A DNA stretch of 64,000 nt from Frankiaceae bacterium (GCA_035556555.1 DATMES010000033.1:1-64000); one strand, 5' to 3'. Positions 18,839-27,371 are shown, counted from the stretch's first letter. Numbers and translations are program-made. Notes: generated by a model from the letters alone, not told the origin.

Positions 18839-20713
18839 CTACGTCGTCCCGTGTCCCGGGTCGATCGCCTGCTCGCGCAGGGCGCGCTGTCTCGCCTGCA
18901 TGTCGACCAGCTCGCTGAACAGCGCGTTGTACTTCTCCGGCGCCTCCACGGGGTTCAACCGTTGGAGGCGCGATTTCGTTTCCGTGATTCGGCGCGTGAG
19001 ACCCATCTCCTGTAGCCGGGCCACCTGCTGTCGTACGTACGCCGGGCGGCTGGCGTCGTCGCTCCGGAGTGGTTCGACGGCCAGCTCCGTGAGGAGCGAG
19101 CGTACGTCGTCGTCCGGCGCTGCTTGTCGTACCCGCGTGACGAAGCCTTGCACGCCCCCGTTGCTCGCGCCGAACGACCGTACGCCACCGGCGTCCTTGA
19201 TGGCGTCGTGGCACGCCCGGTAGGCGGGGTGCGTGAACAGCTCCGGGTCGAGCGTGTCCCACACCGGGCCGACGAGCCCGGGGCTCTGGATGACCGACTT
19301 GAGCGACTCCCGCTGCGCCTTCAGCTCGGGATCCCGGGCGTCGGGGCGTACGGGCGCCTGCTGGGGCGCCTGCTGCGCGACAGCGCCGCGGGCGGCGATC
19401 TCGGACACCCGGGCGAGGACGTCGTCGACGGGCAGGCCGAGCCAGCCGGCCAGCCGGCGGGCGTACTCGGGGCGCAGGGAGCGGTCGCGGATGCCGGCCA
19501 CGATGGGCGCGCACGTGGCCAGCGCGTGGACCCGGCCCTCGGCGGTCTCGAGGTCGTGCTTGGCCAGCTCGGCCTTGAGCTTGAACTCGAACAGCGGCAC
19601 GCGGCGTGCCACGAGGTCGCGTACGGCGGCGTCGCCCTTGGCCAGGCGCAGCTCGCACGGGTCCATGCCGGACGGCTCGACCGCGACGAACGTCTGCGTG
19701 ACGAACCGCGCGTCCTCCTCGAACACCTTGAGCGCGGCGCGCTGCCCGGCGTTGTCGCCGTCGAACGTGAACACGACCTCGCCGCGGAACTCGTCCTGGT
19801 CCATGAGCAGGCGGCGCAGCATGGAGATGTGGTCGCCGGTGAGGCTGGTGCCGCAGGTGGCGACGGCCGTGGGGACGCCGGCCAGGTGGCAGGCCATGAC
19901 GTCGGTGTAGCCCTCGACGACGACGGCCTGGGCGCGGCGGCCGATCTCGAGACGGGCCTTGTCGAGGCCGTACAGGACGTGCGACTTTTTGTAGATCGCC
20001 GTCTCTGGCGTGTTGAGGTACTTGGGCTCGTCGCCGTCCTTGAGCGCGCGGGCGCCGAAGCCGATCGGGTCGCCGGTGTTGTCGCGGATGGGGAACATCA
20101 GCCGGCCGCGGAAGCGGTCGATGACGCCGCGCTGGCCCTGCGAGCACAGGCCCGCGGCGACGCACTCCTCGCGGCTGAAGCCCGCGCTCGCGAGGTGCTT
20201 GGTGAGGGAGTCCCAGGTGTCGGGGGCGTAGCCGACGCCGTACGCCCTGGCGGCGTCGTCGTCGAAGCCGCGCTCGGCGAGGAACACCCGCGCGGGCTTG
20301 GCGGCCGGGTCGTCGGCCAGGCGGGCGGCGTAGAACTCGACGGCGGCGCGGTGCGCCTGCACGAGGCGGGTGCGCTGGCCCGCGTGCGCGCCGCGGGTCG
20401 ACGAGCCGCCCTGCGCGTACTTGATCTCGATGCCGGCCCGCTGGGCGAGGCGCTCGACGGACTCGGCGAAGCTGAGGTGCTCGATCCGCATGACGAAGTC
20501 GATGGTGTCGCCGCCGACGCCGCAGCCGAAGCAGTGGTACAGCCCGCGCGCCGGGGTCAGGTGGAACGACGGGCTCTTCTCCTCGTGGAACGGGCAGAGG
20601 CCCTTGAGCTCGCCGCCGCCGGCCGACCGGAGCTGGACGTAGTCGCCGACCACGGACTCGATCGGGGACGCCTCGCGGATGCGGGCGATGTCCTCGTCGG
20701 GGATCCTGGCCAT
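18839..20713 (-). CDS. dnaG: DNA primase
   Basis: 624 residues. It makes RNA primers at the replication fork. N-terminal zinc finger Cys40-x2-His43...Cys61-x2-Cys64 ([24 protein letters not shown]), then the TOPRIM domain with [20 protein letters not shown] and [14 protein letters not shown], and a C-terminal DnaB-binding helical domain ([20 protein letters not shown]). Length is normal for the family. A good -35/-10 pair (20833-20860) lies upstream, and sigA follows, likely cotranscribed. Confidence 0.97.
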   Translation of the reverse strand: MARIPDEDIARIREASPIESVVGDYVQLRSAGGGELKGLCPFHEEKSPSFHLTPARGLYHCFGCGVGGDTIDFVMRIEHLSFAESVERLAQRAGIEIKYAQGGSSTRGAHAGQRTRLVQAHRAAVEFYAARLADDPAAKPARVFLAERGFDDDAARAYGVGYAPDTWDSLTKHLASAGFSREECVAAGLCSQGQRGVIDRFRGRLMFPIRDNTGDPIGFGARALKDGDEPKYLNTPETAIYKKSHVLYGLDKARLEIGRRAQAVVVEGYTDVMACHLAGVPTAVATCGTSLTGDHISMLRRLLMDQDEFRGEVVFTFDGDNAGQRAALKVFEEDARFVTQTFVAVEPSGMDPCELRLAKGDAAVRDLVARRVPLFEFKLKAELAKHDLETAEGRVHALATCAPIVAGIRDRSLRPEYARRLAGWLGLPVDDVLARVSEIAARGAVAQQAPQQAPVRPDARDPELKAQRESLKSVIQSPGLVGPVWDTLDPELFTHPAYRACHDAIKDAGGVRSFGASNGGVQGFVTRVRQAAPDDDVRSLLTELAVEPLRSDDASRPAYVRQQVARLQEMGLTRRITETKSRLQRLNPVEAPEKYNALFSELVDMQARQRALREQAIDPGHGTT

Positions 20714-20832
20714 ACGGGGCGGTGCACCTCCTCGGTCCCGGGTCGTCGCGTCTGAGAGCGTCGCGTACTGCCGCCGGCGGGACGGGGTGACACGGCTCGG
20801 CCCGCCGCGTCTACGGGCGGGCCTTGCCTATA

Positions 20833-20860
20833 ATTGTAATTTTCCTGCGTGTTCTGTCAA
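20833..20860 (-). promoter_or_regulatory. Sigma-70-type promoter for dnaG-sigA
   Basis: On the minus strand TTGACA (20860-20855) is followed after 16 bases by TACAAT (20838-20833), in the only clearly AT-rich patch nearby. The first transcribed base would be near 20826, giving a leader of roughly 110 bases before dnaG. The -35 box overlaps the TGA stop of the dgt gene (20857-20859), so dnaG-sigA can be initiated independently of dgt. Confidence 0.75.
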
Positions 20861-21936
20861 GACACCCCTCTCGGCAGGCGGTCCTTCTCCCATCCCAGCA
20901 CCGCCACCGCGGTGTCGAACGCGAAGCGGTCGGTCATGCCCCCGACGTACGCCACCGCGCTGCGTACCGGGTCCTCGGCGTCGCTCTCGGCGGCGTAGTG
21001 CTCGACCAGCGCCCTGAGCACGGCGATCACGGCGTCGGCCTGGCCGACGGAGGCCGGGCGGGTGTAGATGCGCTCGTAGCAGAACGCTCGCAGCGCCGCG
21101 AGCGCGGCCGCCGGCTCGGGACGCATGCCGACGACGCCGGTGTCGCGGACGCAGTCGATGAGGGCGTTGACGAACGTCCTCAGCTGCTCCTTGCGAGTGC
21201 GCCCCGCGACGGCCGCGACGTCGGCGGGCACGTCGTCGAGCGCCACGATGCCGGCGCGGACGGCGTCCTCGAGGTCGTGCGCGGTGTACGCGCAGCGGTC
21301 GGCCCACGACACGACGAGCGCCTCGGGCGTCGAGGGCGCGGGACGGGACCAGGAGTGGTTGCGGATGCCGTCGAGCGTCTCGGCACAGAGGTTGAGCGGG
21401 GCGAGCGTGACGTCGGCGCCCCAGGGGGCGTGGTCGTAGCCCTCGGGGAGGAACGCCGCGAACGCGTCCTCGCTCGCGTGCCCGCCGGGCCCGTGGCCGC
21501 AGTCGTGACCGAGCGCGATGGCCTCGGTGAGGGGGACGTTGAGACCGGTGGCCCGGGCGACGCTGGTGGCGACCTGCGTGACCTCCAGCGCGTGCGTGAG
21601 GCGGGTACGCGCGTGGTCGGCGGGGTGCACGAAGACCTGCGTCTTGCCGGCAAGTCGGCGGAACGCGCTGGCGTGCAGGATCCGGTCGCGGTCGCGCTCG
21701 AAGCAGGTGCGCTCGGGGTCGGGCTCCTCCTCGCGGGCGCGGTGGCCGGCGCCGTGCGCGCGGGTGGCGCCGGGCGCGAGGAGCCGCGCCTCCAGGTCCT
21801 CGCGGGCGCGGCGGTCGTGGGGCGGCGTGCCGGCGAGGACGCGCGGGCCGGCGTCCCCGTGCGCCAGCACGACGCCGTCGGCACCGGGGGTGCGGTGCGT
21901 CGTGGCGGCCCAGGCGAGCGCGCGTTCGGTGGTCAT
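20857..21936 (-). CDS. dgt: Deoxyguanosinetriphosphate triphosphohydrolase-like protein
   Basis: 359 residues from ATG 21936. HD-domain metal ligands are visible: RDRDRILHASAFRRLAGKTQ, RTRLTHALEVTQVA (His), GHDCGHGPGGHASED (His-Asp) and a later Asp in VVSWADRCAYTAHDLEDAV. The family cleaves dNTPs to nucleoside plus triphosphate. The N-terminal 60 residues (HRTPGADGVVLAHGDAGPRV) are an extra segment compared with short Dgt proteins. It sits directly upstream of dnaG, as in many actinomycetes. Confidence 0.93.
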   Translation of the reverse strand: MTTERALAWAATTHRTPGADGVVLAHGDAGPRVLAGTPPHDRRAREDLEARLLAPGATRAHGAGHRAREEEPDPERTCFERDRDRILHASAFRRLAGKTQVFVHPADHARTRLTHALEVTQVATSVARATGLNVPLTEAIALGHDCGHGPGGHASEDAFAAFLPEGYDHAPWGADVTLAPLNLCAETLDGIRNHSWSRPAPSTPEALVVSWADRCAYTAHDLEDAVRAGIVALDDVPADVAAVAGRTRKEQLRTFVNALIDCVRDTGVVGMRPEPAAALAALRAFCYERIYTRPASVGQADAVIAVLRALVEHYAAESDAEDPVRSAVAYVGGMTDRFAFDTAVAVLGWEKDRLPRGVS

Positions 21937-22045
21937 GGCGTCAGCCTGACAGAGCGGTGTGACAGGAATCCGTACGCGCGGCGCAGAAGGACGCGCGCAG
22001 GCTGTCCCGGCTGGGTGCCGCCAACCCCCTACAAGGAGAGATCCC

Positions 22046-22315
22046 ATGCGCTCGAAGCACGTGCTCGCCGCCGCCCTCGCCGTCGGGGCGTTCGCCATCC
22101 CGGTCTCGCCGTCGCACGCCGACCCGGGCGGCTGCGTGACGACGTACGCCGAGAACCGCCAGGAGTACTACTTCACCGGCGTCCCCGGCGTCGACTACCA
22201 GATCAAGCCCGAGCCGGAGGTCCACCTCTACCCGACCGCGCCGGTCGCCGTCGCCGTGTACATCGCCAGCACCGAGGCCGCCCAGGCGGGCGCGCTCGTC
22301 ACCTGCATCGTCTGA
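22046..22315 (+). CDS. Small secreted protein of unknown function
   Basis: 89 residues with a signal peptide (KHVLAAALAVGAFAIPVSPS, cleavage after SHA). The mature part of about 64 residues has two cysteines near its ends (GGCVTTYAENRQEYYF ... LVTCIV). AAGGAGA precedes the ATG by six bases, a strong site. It resembles the ten-gene peptide array 4 kb away in size and secretion but not in its cysteine pattern, so it is a distinct protein. Function unknown. Confidence 0.75.
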   Translation: MRSKHVLAAALAVGAFAIPVSPSHADPGGCVTTYAENRQEYYFTGVPGVDYQIKPEPEVHLYPTAPVAVAVYIASTEAAQAGALVTCIV

Positions 22316-22331
22316 CCTGACGCGCTCCTTC

Positions 22332-22365
22332 CTCCGTCCCTCGGGCTCCGGCCCGGGGGACGGAG
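22332..22365. terminator. Bidirectional hairpin terminator
   Basis: CTCCGTCCC (22332-22340) pairs with GGGACGGAG (22357-22365), extended by further G/C pairs in the centre. It lies between the converging small secreted gene (stop 22315) and mazF-like gene (stop 22371), where a shared terminator is expected. Confidence 0.75.
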
Positions 22366-22370
22366 TCGTG

Positions 22371-22712
22371 TCAGAGCGCGAGTACGCGCCGCAGCCCGTC
22401 GTCGACCTCCCGCATCAGCGCGAGCGGGACCTGGCCGACGGGACCGTCGAGGTCGTCGCGAGGTACGGCCGACAGCTGCGAGACGTTGACGACCGAGTCC
22501 TTCGGCAGGCCGGTCGCCGACGCCGGCACGAAGACGTTGCCGGGGATCTGCCCGAGCTGGGTGTTGGACGTGAGGCTCGCGACGACGACCGAGCCGATCG
22601 CCGACCGGTTGACGTCGTCCGACTGAACGACCACCGCGGGCCGTCGCTTCGCCGGGGCGCTGCCGACCGCCGGCCCGAAATCGACCCAGAAGACTCCCCC
22701 GCGTTCGATCAC
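22371..22712 (-). CDS. mazF: MazF/PemK-family mRNA interferase toxin
   Basis: 113 residues from GTG 22712. Family signatures are IERGGVFWVDFGPAVGSAPA-KRRPAVVVQSD, ASLTSNTQ, GNVFVPASATGLPKDSVVN and VSQLSAVPRDDL. MazF-type toxins are ribosome-independent endoribonucleases. The toxin overlaps the antitoxin gene by four bases (GTGA), so production is coupled and the antitoxin is made first. Active-site Arg and Ser/Thr candidates are present (KRRP, ASLTSN). Confidence 0.92.
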   Translation of the reverse strand: MIERGGVFWVDFGPAVGSAPAKRRPAVVVQSDDVNRSAIGSVVVASLTSNTQLGQIPGNVFVPASATGLPKDSVVNVSQLSAVPRDDLDGPVGQVPLALMREVDDGLRRVLAL

Positions 22713-22954
22713 CAGTCCTCCGTGTCCTCGGCGAGGCGCCGCATGTTGTAGTCCAGAACGTCCGGCAGCGTGCCGTCACTGCCGATGCGTTCGAGTGCCT
22801 CGTCGATCTCGCGCGTCAGCGACTCGGCCTCCAGCCGCTGGACGTACGCCTCCGCCGCGCGCTGGAAGAACGCCGACCGGCCCACGCCGAGGACGGACGT
22901 CCACTTGGTCACCTGCTCGAACAGCTCGTCGGGCACGGAGATCGCGGTCTTCAT
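22709..22954 (-). CDS. Ribbon-helix-helix antitoxin partner of MazF
   Basis: 81 residues. The N-terminus KTAISVPDELFEQVTKWTSV and LGVGRSAFFQRAAEAYVQRL is a typical MetJ/Arc/CopG ribbon-helix-helix domain that would bind the operator just upstream. The acidic C-terminal tail (NMRRLAEDTEDW) is suited to wrap the toxin. It is first in the operon, with the toxin overlapping its stop. Autoregulation is inferred from the direct repeats at 22962-22979. Confidence 0.9.
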   Translation of the reverse strand: MKTAISVPDELFEQVTKWTSVLGVGRSAFFQRAAEAYVQRLEAESLTREIDEALERIGSDGTLPDVLDYNMRRLAEDTEDW

Positions 22955-22961
22955 GGCAGGA

Positions 22962-22979
22962 GTATAACTTGGTATAACT
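22962..22979 (-). promoter_or_regulatory. Direct-repeat operator/promoter of the toxin-antitoxin pair
   Basis: The octamer GTATAACT occurs twice, at 22962-22969 and 22972-22979, exactly one helical turn (10 bp) apart, seven bases before the antitoxin ATG. In the minus direction it provides TATACT/TATACC-like -10 sequences. Repeats on one DNA face suit dimers of the ribbon-helix-helix antitoxin. The second repeat overlaps the stop codon of the upstream DUF218 gene. Confidence 0.65.
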
Positions 22980-23607
22980 ACACGGCGCTAGGGCCGCGGC
23001 CGCCCGACGACGTGCCCAGGACCTTGTAGTACAGGTACGCCGCGGTCTCCCGCAGGATGTACCGCAGCTCCCGCCCGCGGCCCTGCACGACGGGCCCCGT
23101 ACGCGCCGGTGAGGTGCGCGCCGACAGCCCGACCTCACCCGCCATCGAACGGGCGCGGTACGAGTGCCACGGGTCGGTGACGAGGAGGACGTTCTCCCAG
23201 GAACGCTCCTCCGCGAGCACGGCGACGGCTTCGAGGCTGGACAGCGTGTCGCTCCCCTTGCCCACCTCGGCCACGGCGTCGGCGGGCACGCCGGACGACC
23301 GCAGGTAGCGCGCGCCGGCGGCCGCCTCGGTGAACCGGTCGCCCTCGCGGTTGCCGCCGACGGTGACGACGACGGGGCCGACCCGGTCGTCGTACAGCGT
23401 CTTGGCGTGGTCGAGGCGCGCCTTGAAGATGGCCGAGGGCCGCCCGTCGAACTGCGACGCCCCCAGCACGACGATGGCGTCGACGCGGTCCCGGGAGTCG
23501 AGCCGCGCGACCTGCCAGACGCGGACGGCCGTGAAGCCGACGACGAGCACGACCAGCACGACCACCGCCGCGGTGGCGCGGAGCAGCCACCGCAGCACCC
23601 TTCTCAC
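22978..23607 (-). CDS. SanA/YdcF-like DUF218 membrane protein
   Basis: 209 residues from GTG 23607, which overlaps the PPDK stop by four bases. One N-terminal membrane helix (LLRATAAVVVLVVLVVGFTA), then the DUF218 fold: DAIVVLGASQFDGRPSAIFK, VVTVGGNREGDRFTEAAAGA, SDTLSSLEAVAVLAEE and VTDPWHSYRARSMAGEVG. The family includes SanA/YdcF proteins linked to envelope integrity. The longer open frame upstream is the antisense/shifted shadow of PPDK and was rejected as the start. Confidence 0.9.
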   Translation of the reverse strand: MRRVLRWLLRATAAVVVLVVLVVGFTAVRVWQVARLDSRDRVDAIVVLGASQFDGRPSAIFKARLDHAKTLYDDRVGPVVVTVGGNREGDRFTEAAAGARYLRSSGVPADAVAEVGKGSDTLSSLEAVAVLAEERSWENVLLVTDPWHSYRARSMAGEVGLSARTSPARTGPVVQGRGRELRYILRETAAYLYYKVLGTSSGGRGPSAV

Positions 23608-26273
23608 CGCGTGTCGCTGCCCGACGTCTCCACGGCCGCGCGGCCGGCCTCCAGCCGCGCCACGGGCACGCGGAACGGCGAGCACGACACGTAGTCGAGC
23701 CCGACCTCGTGGCAGAAGTGGACGGAGTCGGGGTCGCCGCCGTGCTCGCCGCAGATGCCGAGCTTGAGGTCGGGCCTCGTGGCACGGCCTTCCTCGCAGG
23801 CGATCCGGACGAGCCGCCCGATGCCGTCGCGGTCGAGCGTCTCGAACGGCGAGACACCGAAGATGCCGAGGTCGAGGTACCGCGAGAAGAACGCCGCCTC
23901 GACGTCGTCGCGCGAGAAGCCCCAGCCCATCTGCGTGAGGTCGTTGGTGCCGAACGAGAAGAAGTCGGCCGCCTCCGCGATCTGGCCGGCCGTGAGCGCC
24001 GCGCGCGGCACCTCGATCATCGTGCCGATGAGGAGGTCGTCGACGCCGACCTCGGCGAGCACGCGTTCGGTCTCCTCGCGGATGACCTCGAGCTCCTGAA
24101 CGGCGCCCACGAGCGGCACCATGATCTCCGCGACCGGGTTGCCGCCGGCGTCGCGGCGGATCTTCACGGCCTCCGCGATCGCGCGGACCTGCAGCGCGAA
24201 GAGGCCGGGGATGACGAGCCCGAGGCGCACGCCGCGCAGGCCGAGCATCGGGTTCGGCTCGTGCAGCCGGCGTACGGCGGCGAGCAGCACCTCCTCCTTC
24301 TCCGCCTTCTCGCCCTTCGCCTCGGCCACCGCGACCTTGACCGCCAGCTCCTCCATCGAAGGGAGGAACTCGTGCAGCGGCGGGTCGAGCAGCCGGACGG
24401 TGACGGGCAGGCCGTCCATCGCCTCGAAGATCCCGACGAAGTCCTCGCGCTGCATCGGCAGCAGCGCCTGCAGAGCGGCCTCGCGCGCGGCGTCGTCGTC
24501 GCCCGCGAGGATCAGGTCCTCGACCAGCTGGCGGCGGTCGCCGAGGAACATGTGCTCCGTACGGCACAGGCCGATGCCCTGCGCGCCGAACCGCCTGCCG
24601 CGCTCGGCGTCCTCGGGGGTGTCGGCGTTGGCGCGGACCTTCATCCGGCGCTTGGAGTCGGCGTGCGTGAGGAGCCGGTGCACGGCCGCGACGAGCGGGT
24701 CGGCGTCGGGCGCGAGGTTGCCCTCGAAGTACTCGACGACCGGCGAGGGGACGACCTCCACCTCGCCGAGGTAGACGGCGCCGTTGGTGCCGTCGATGGA
24801 GATGAGGTCGCCCTCGTTGACGACGATGCCGCCGGGTGCGGTGAACCGGTTCTCGCGCAGGTCGACCTCGAGCTCCTCCGCGCCGCAGACGCAGGTCTTG
24901 CCCATGCCGCGCGCGACCACGGCGGCGTGCGAGGTCTTGCCGCCGCGGGACGTGAGGATGCCCTGCGCGGCGATCATGCCGTTGAGGTCGTCGGGGTTGG
25001 TCTCGCGGCGGACGAGGATGACCGGCTCGGTCTTGGCCCGCTCCTCGGCGCGGTCGGAGTCGAACACCGCGACGCCGACGGCGGCACCGGGCGAGGCGTT
25101 CATGCCCTTGCCGATGCGCGGGGAGTCGGTGTCGCCGAAGCGCGGGAACATCAGCTGCGCGAGCTGCGCGCCGTTGACCCTGGTCAGCGCCTCGTCGAGG
25201 TCGATCATGCCCTCGTCGACGAGCGTGTTGGCGATGATGAACGCCGCCGCCGCCGTCCGCTTCCCGACGCGCGTCTGGAGCATCCAGAGCTTGTTCTTCT
25301 GGACCGTGAACTCGATGTCGCAGAGGTCGCGGTAGTGGTTCTCGAGCTGGCTCATGTTCTGGAGCAGGCGCTCGTACGCCGCCGCGTCGATGTCGGCGAG
25401 CTCCTCCAGCGAGCGCGTGTTGCGGATGCCCGCGACGACGTCCTCGCCCTGGGCGTTCTCGAGGTAGTCGCCGTAGACGCCGGTCGCGCCGGTGCCCGGG
25501 TCGCGGGTGAACGCCACGCCGGTCCCCGAGTCCATGCCGAGGTTGCCGAAGACCATGGTCTGCACGTTGACCGCGGTGCCGAGGTCGGCGGGGATGCGCT
25601 CCTGGCGGCGGTAGAGGCGCGCGCGCTCGCCGTTCCACGAGTCGAAGACCGCGCGGACGGCGAGGTCCATCTGCTCGCGCGGGTCGGTCGGGAAGTCGCG
25701 GCCGGTGTGCTCCTTGACGATGCCCTTGAACGTCGCCACGAGGGCCCGCAGGTCGCCCGCGTCGAGGTCGAGGTCGTTCTTGACCCCGCGCTCCTTCTTC
25801 ACCGCGTCGATCGCGTGCTCGAACAGGTCGCCCTCGACGCCGAGCACGGTCTTGCCGAACATCTGGACGAGCCTGCGGTAGGAGTCCCAGGCGAAGCGCT
25901 CGTTGCCGGTCTGCTTCGTGAGGCCGTCGACGGAGGCGTCGTTGAGGCCGATGTTGAGGACGGTGTCCATCATCCCCGGCATCGAGAACTTCGCTCCCGA
26001 CCGCACGGACACCAGCAGCGGGTCCTCGGGGTCGCCGAGCCGCTTGCCCATGGCCTGCTCCAGCGCGGCGAGGTGCTCGCTGACCTCGGCGGAGAGCTCC
26101 GGCGGCTCGGAGCCGGAGTTGAGGTAGACCTTGCAGGCCTCGGTCGTGATCGTGAAGCCGGGCGGCACGGGCAGCCCGATCTTGGTCATCTCGGCGAGGT
26201 TGGCACCCTTGCCGCCGAGCAGGTCCTTGAGGTCCCTGTTGCCCTCGGAGAAGGCGTAGACGTACTTCGGCAC
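23604..26273 (-). CDS. ppdK: Pyruvate, phosphate dikinase
   Basis: 889 residues from GTG 26273 (VPKYVYAFSEGNRDLKDLLG), with GGAG five bases upstream; a 22-codon longer start is less likely. It interconverts pyruvate + ATP + Pi and phosphoenolpyruvate + AMP + PPi. N-terminal ATP-grasp domain (GGKGANLAEMTKIGLPVPPG), swivelling phosphohistidine domain (GGKTSHAAVVARGMGKTCVC, catalytic His) and C-terminal PEP-binding TIM barrel (GLRGVRLGLVIPGLF, FGTNDLTQMGWGFSRDD, CGEHGGDPDSVHFCHEVGLD). Length is standard. No PPDK regulatory protein is nearby. Confidence 0.97.
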   Translation of the reverse strand: MPKYVYAFSEGNRDLKDLLGGKGANLAEMTKIGLPVPPGFTITTEACKVYLNSGSEPPELSAEVSEHLAALEQAMGKRLGDPEDPLLVSVRSGAKFSMPGMMDTVLNIGLNDASVDGLTKQTGNERFAWDSYRRLVQMFGKTVLGVEGDLFEHAIDAVKKERGVKNDLDLDAGDLRALVATFKGIVKEHTGRDFPTDPREQMDLAVRAVFDSWNGERARLYRRQERIPADLGTAVNVQTMVFGNLGMDSGTGVAFTRDPGTGATGVYGDYLENAQGEDVVAGIRNTRSLEELADIDAAAYERLLQNMSQLENHYRDLCDIEFTVQKNKLWMLQTRVGKRTAAAAFIIANTLVDEGMIDLDEALTRVNGAQLAQLMFPRFGDTDSPRIGKGMNASPGAAVGVAVFDSDRAEERAKTEPVILVRRETNPDDLNGMIAAQGILTSRGGKTSHAAVVARGMGKTCVCGAEELEVDLRENRFTAPGGIVVNEGDLISIDGTNGAVYLGEVEVVPSPVVEYFEGNLAPDADPLVAAVHRLLTHADSKRRMKVRANADTPEDAERGRRFGAQGIGLCRTEHMFLGDRRQLVEDLILAGDDDAAREAALQALLPMQREDFVGIFEAMDGLPVTVRLLDPPLHEFLPSMEELAVKVAVAEAKGEKAEKEEVLLAAVRRLHEPNPMLGLRGVRLGLVIPGLFALQVRAIAEAVKIRRDAGGNPVAEIMVPLVGAVQELEVIREETERVLAEVGVDDLLIGTMIEVPRAALTAGQIAEAADFFSFGTNDLTQMGWGFSRDDVEAAFFSRYLDLGIFGVSPFETLDRDGIGRLVRIACEEGRATRPDLKLGICGEHGGDPDSVHFCHEVGLDYVSCSPFRVPVARLEAGRAAVETSGSDTR

Positions 26274-26344
26274 GTGGGCTCCTCGGCTCGCTGCGGTTTC
26301 CGCTCCTGAACCTATCCCCAGGAACGCCGGTGCAGTCACCGCCG

Positions 26345-26364
26345 CCTGCCGGGCGCCCGGCAGG
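26345..26364. promoter_or_regulatory. Perfect 20-bp palindrome in the ppdK/peptide-array divergent gap
   Basis: CCTGCCGGGCGCCCGGCAGG is its own reverse complement. It lies 72 bases from the PPDK start and 104 bases from the first peptide gene, in the only long non-coding space before the array. It could be an operator for either direction or a cruciform/hairpin; there is no T run for a terminator. Confidence 0.5.
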
Positions 26365-26467
26365 GATGGGCGCGCCCGTGTCGAACGATGCCACGCTAGG
26401 CAGAGCGGTCAGTTTGTCCTACTCTGCGCGCCACCCCTTACGTTCCTTACCCCTCGAGGAGCCCCCC

Positions 26468-26683
26468 TTGCGCAGGACCCTCGCTCTCGCCGTGTCCGGC
26501 CTCGCCCTGGCGGCGTTCGTCGCCCCCGTCCAGTCCGCCTCCGCCGTCTGCATGGCGGACCTCTCGTCGGTCGGCGGCCCCAGCTGCTTCAACCCGTGCT
26601 ACGCGGTCTTCGGGACGTACGAGACCGCGGACCGGGCGGCGAAGGACTGGCTGCCCGAGCACTCCATCTACTGCCTGCACTAA
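26468..26683 (+). CDS. Tandem secreted four-Cys peptide 1
   Basis: 71 residues from TTG 26468, with GAGGAG upstream. Signal peptide RRTLALAVSGLALAAFVAPV ending SASA, then a mature peptide starting VC with the pattern C-x11-C-x2-C-x23-C-x2-end (AVCMADLSS, GPSCFNPCYAVF, IYCLH). It is the first of ten paralogous genes transcribed together. The long upstream in-frame extension overlaps the promoter region and is not used. The stop codon lies within a 20-bp tandem duplication. Function unknown; see the array finding. Confidence 0.8.
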   Translation: MRRTLALAVSGLALAAFVAPVQSASAVCMADLSSVGGPSCFNPCYAVFGTYETADRAAKDWLPEHSIYCLH

Positions 26684-26732
26684 CCACCTACTGCCTGCAC
26701 TAACCCCCACCCCTCGCAGAAGGAGCCCCCCT

Positions 26733-26936
26733 GTGCGCAGAACCCTCGCCGTCGCCGCCCTCGGCCTCGCCACGGCTGCCGTCGCCCTCCCGGTGCAGTC
26801 CGCGTCCGCGGTCTGCATCACGCCGTACTACGCCGTCACCGGCCACTGCAGCCCCTGCACCACCGTCGACAACGTCACGCGCTACCTGCACGACAAGCTC
26901 GGGACCCCCGAGACCGTCACGAACTGCGTGGCGTAG
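26733..26936 (+). CDS. Tandem secreted four-Cys peptide 2
   Basis: 67 residues from GTG 26733, with AAGGAGCCCCCC just upstream. Signal peptide RRTLAVAALGLATAAVALPV-QSASA is nearly the same as in peptide 1. Mature part: VCITPYYAVTGHCSPCTTVD ... VTNCVA, pattern C-x10-C-x2-C-x22-C-x2. Its GHCSPC centre and NCVA/QCVA-type C-terminus closely match peptide 5, suggesting a more recent duplication between these two. Confidence 0.85.
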   Translation: MRRTLAVAALGLATAAVALPVQSASAVCITPYYAVTGHCSPCTTVDNVTRYLHDKLGTPETVTNCVA

Positions 26937-26964
26937 CCACCCCCTCCCCGAACGGAGCCCCCCG

Positions 26965-27159
26965 TTGCGCAAGCACCTCGCCGTCGCCGTCCTCGGCCTC
27001 GGCCTCGCCGCGTCGTTCGCCCCGCTCAGCCCCGCCTCGGCGGTGTGCACCAACCAGATCCAGGACGTCGTCGACACGTGCCGGACCCACTGCGCACCCG
27101 TCGACGTCGTGAACCGCCACGTGCTGATCCCGCGCGGCCAGCACATCGACTGCTGGTAA
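26965..27159 (+). CDS. Tandem secreted four-Cys peptide 3
   Basis: 64 residues from TTG 26965, preceded by ACGGAGCCCCCCG, a block repeated before peptide 4. Signal peptide RKHLAVAVLGLGLAASFAPL ending SPASA. Mature part: VCTNQIQDVVDTCRTHCAPV ... HIDCW, pattern C-x9-C-x3-C-x20-C-x1. The middle pair is separated by three residues (CRTHC), a variant also seen in peptide 6. Confidence 0.83.
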   Translation: MRKHLAVAVLGLGLAASFAPLSPASAVCTNQIQDVVDTCRTHCAPVDVVNRHVLIPRGQHIDCW

Positions 27160-27184
27160 GCCCCTCGAAGAACGGAGCCCCCCG

Positions 27185-27358
27185 TTGCGCAAGAAGATCG
27201 CCCTCGCGGCCCTCGGCCTCGGCCTCGCCGCGTCGTTCGTCCCCCTCAGCCCCGCCAGCGCGTACTGCAGTGAAGGCTGGCGCGCCCTCACGGGTGACTG
27301 CAACCCCTGCAACACCATCGCCCGGGTCAGCAACCGGCCGATGGTCTGCCTCGACTAG
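27185..27358 (+). CDS. Tandem secreted four-Cys peptide 4 (short)
   Basis: 57 residues from TTG 27185, easily missed because of its length. Signal peptide RKKIALAALGLGLAASFVPL ending SPASA, almost identical at DNA level to peptides 3 and 5. Mature part of only about 30 residues: YCSEGWRALTGDCNPCNTIA ... MVCLD, pattern C-x10-C-x2-C-x12-C-x2. The last spacer is about half the usual length, so a loop is deleted while all four cysteines are kept. Confidence 0.8.
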   Translation: MRKKIALAALGLGLAASFVPLSPASAYCSEGWRALTGDCNPCNTIARVSNRPMVCLD

Positions 27359-27371
27359 AAGGACTCCCCTC

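Noticed and set aside
22978-26394. A single minus-strand open frame of 1138 codons
   Set aside because: Only its last 209 codons (the DUF218 protein from 23607) are real. The upstream part is arginine/glycine-rich shadow sequence of the PPDK gene in another frame, as expected from G/C-rich third positions.
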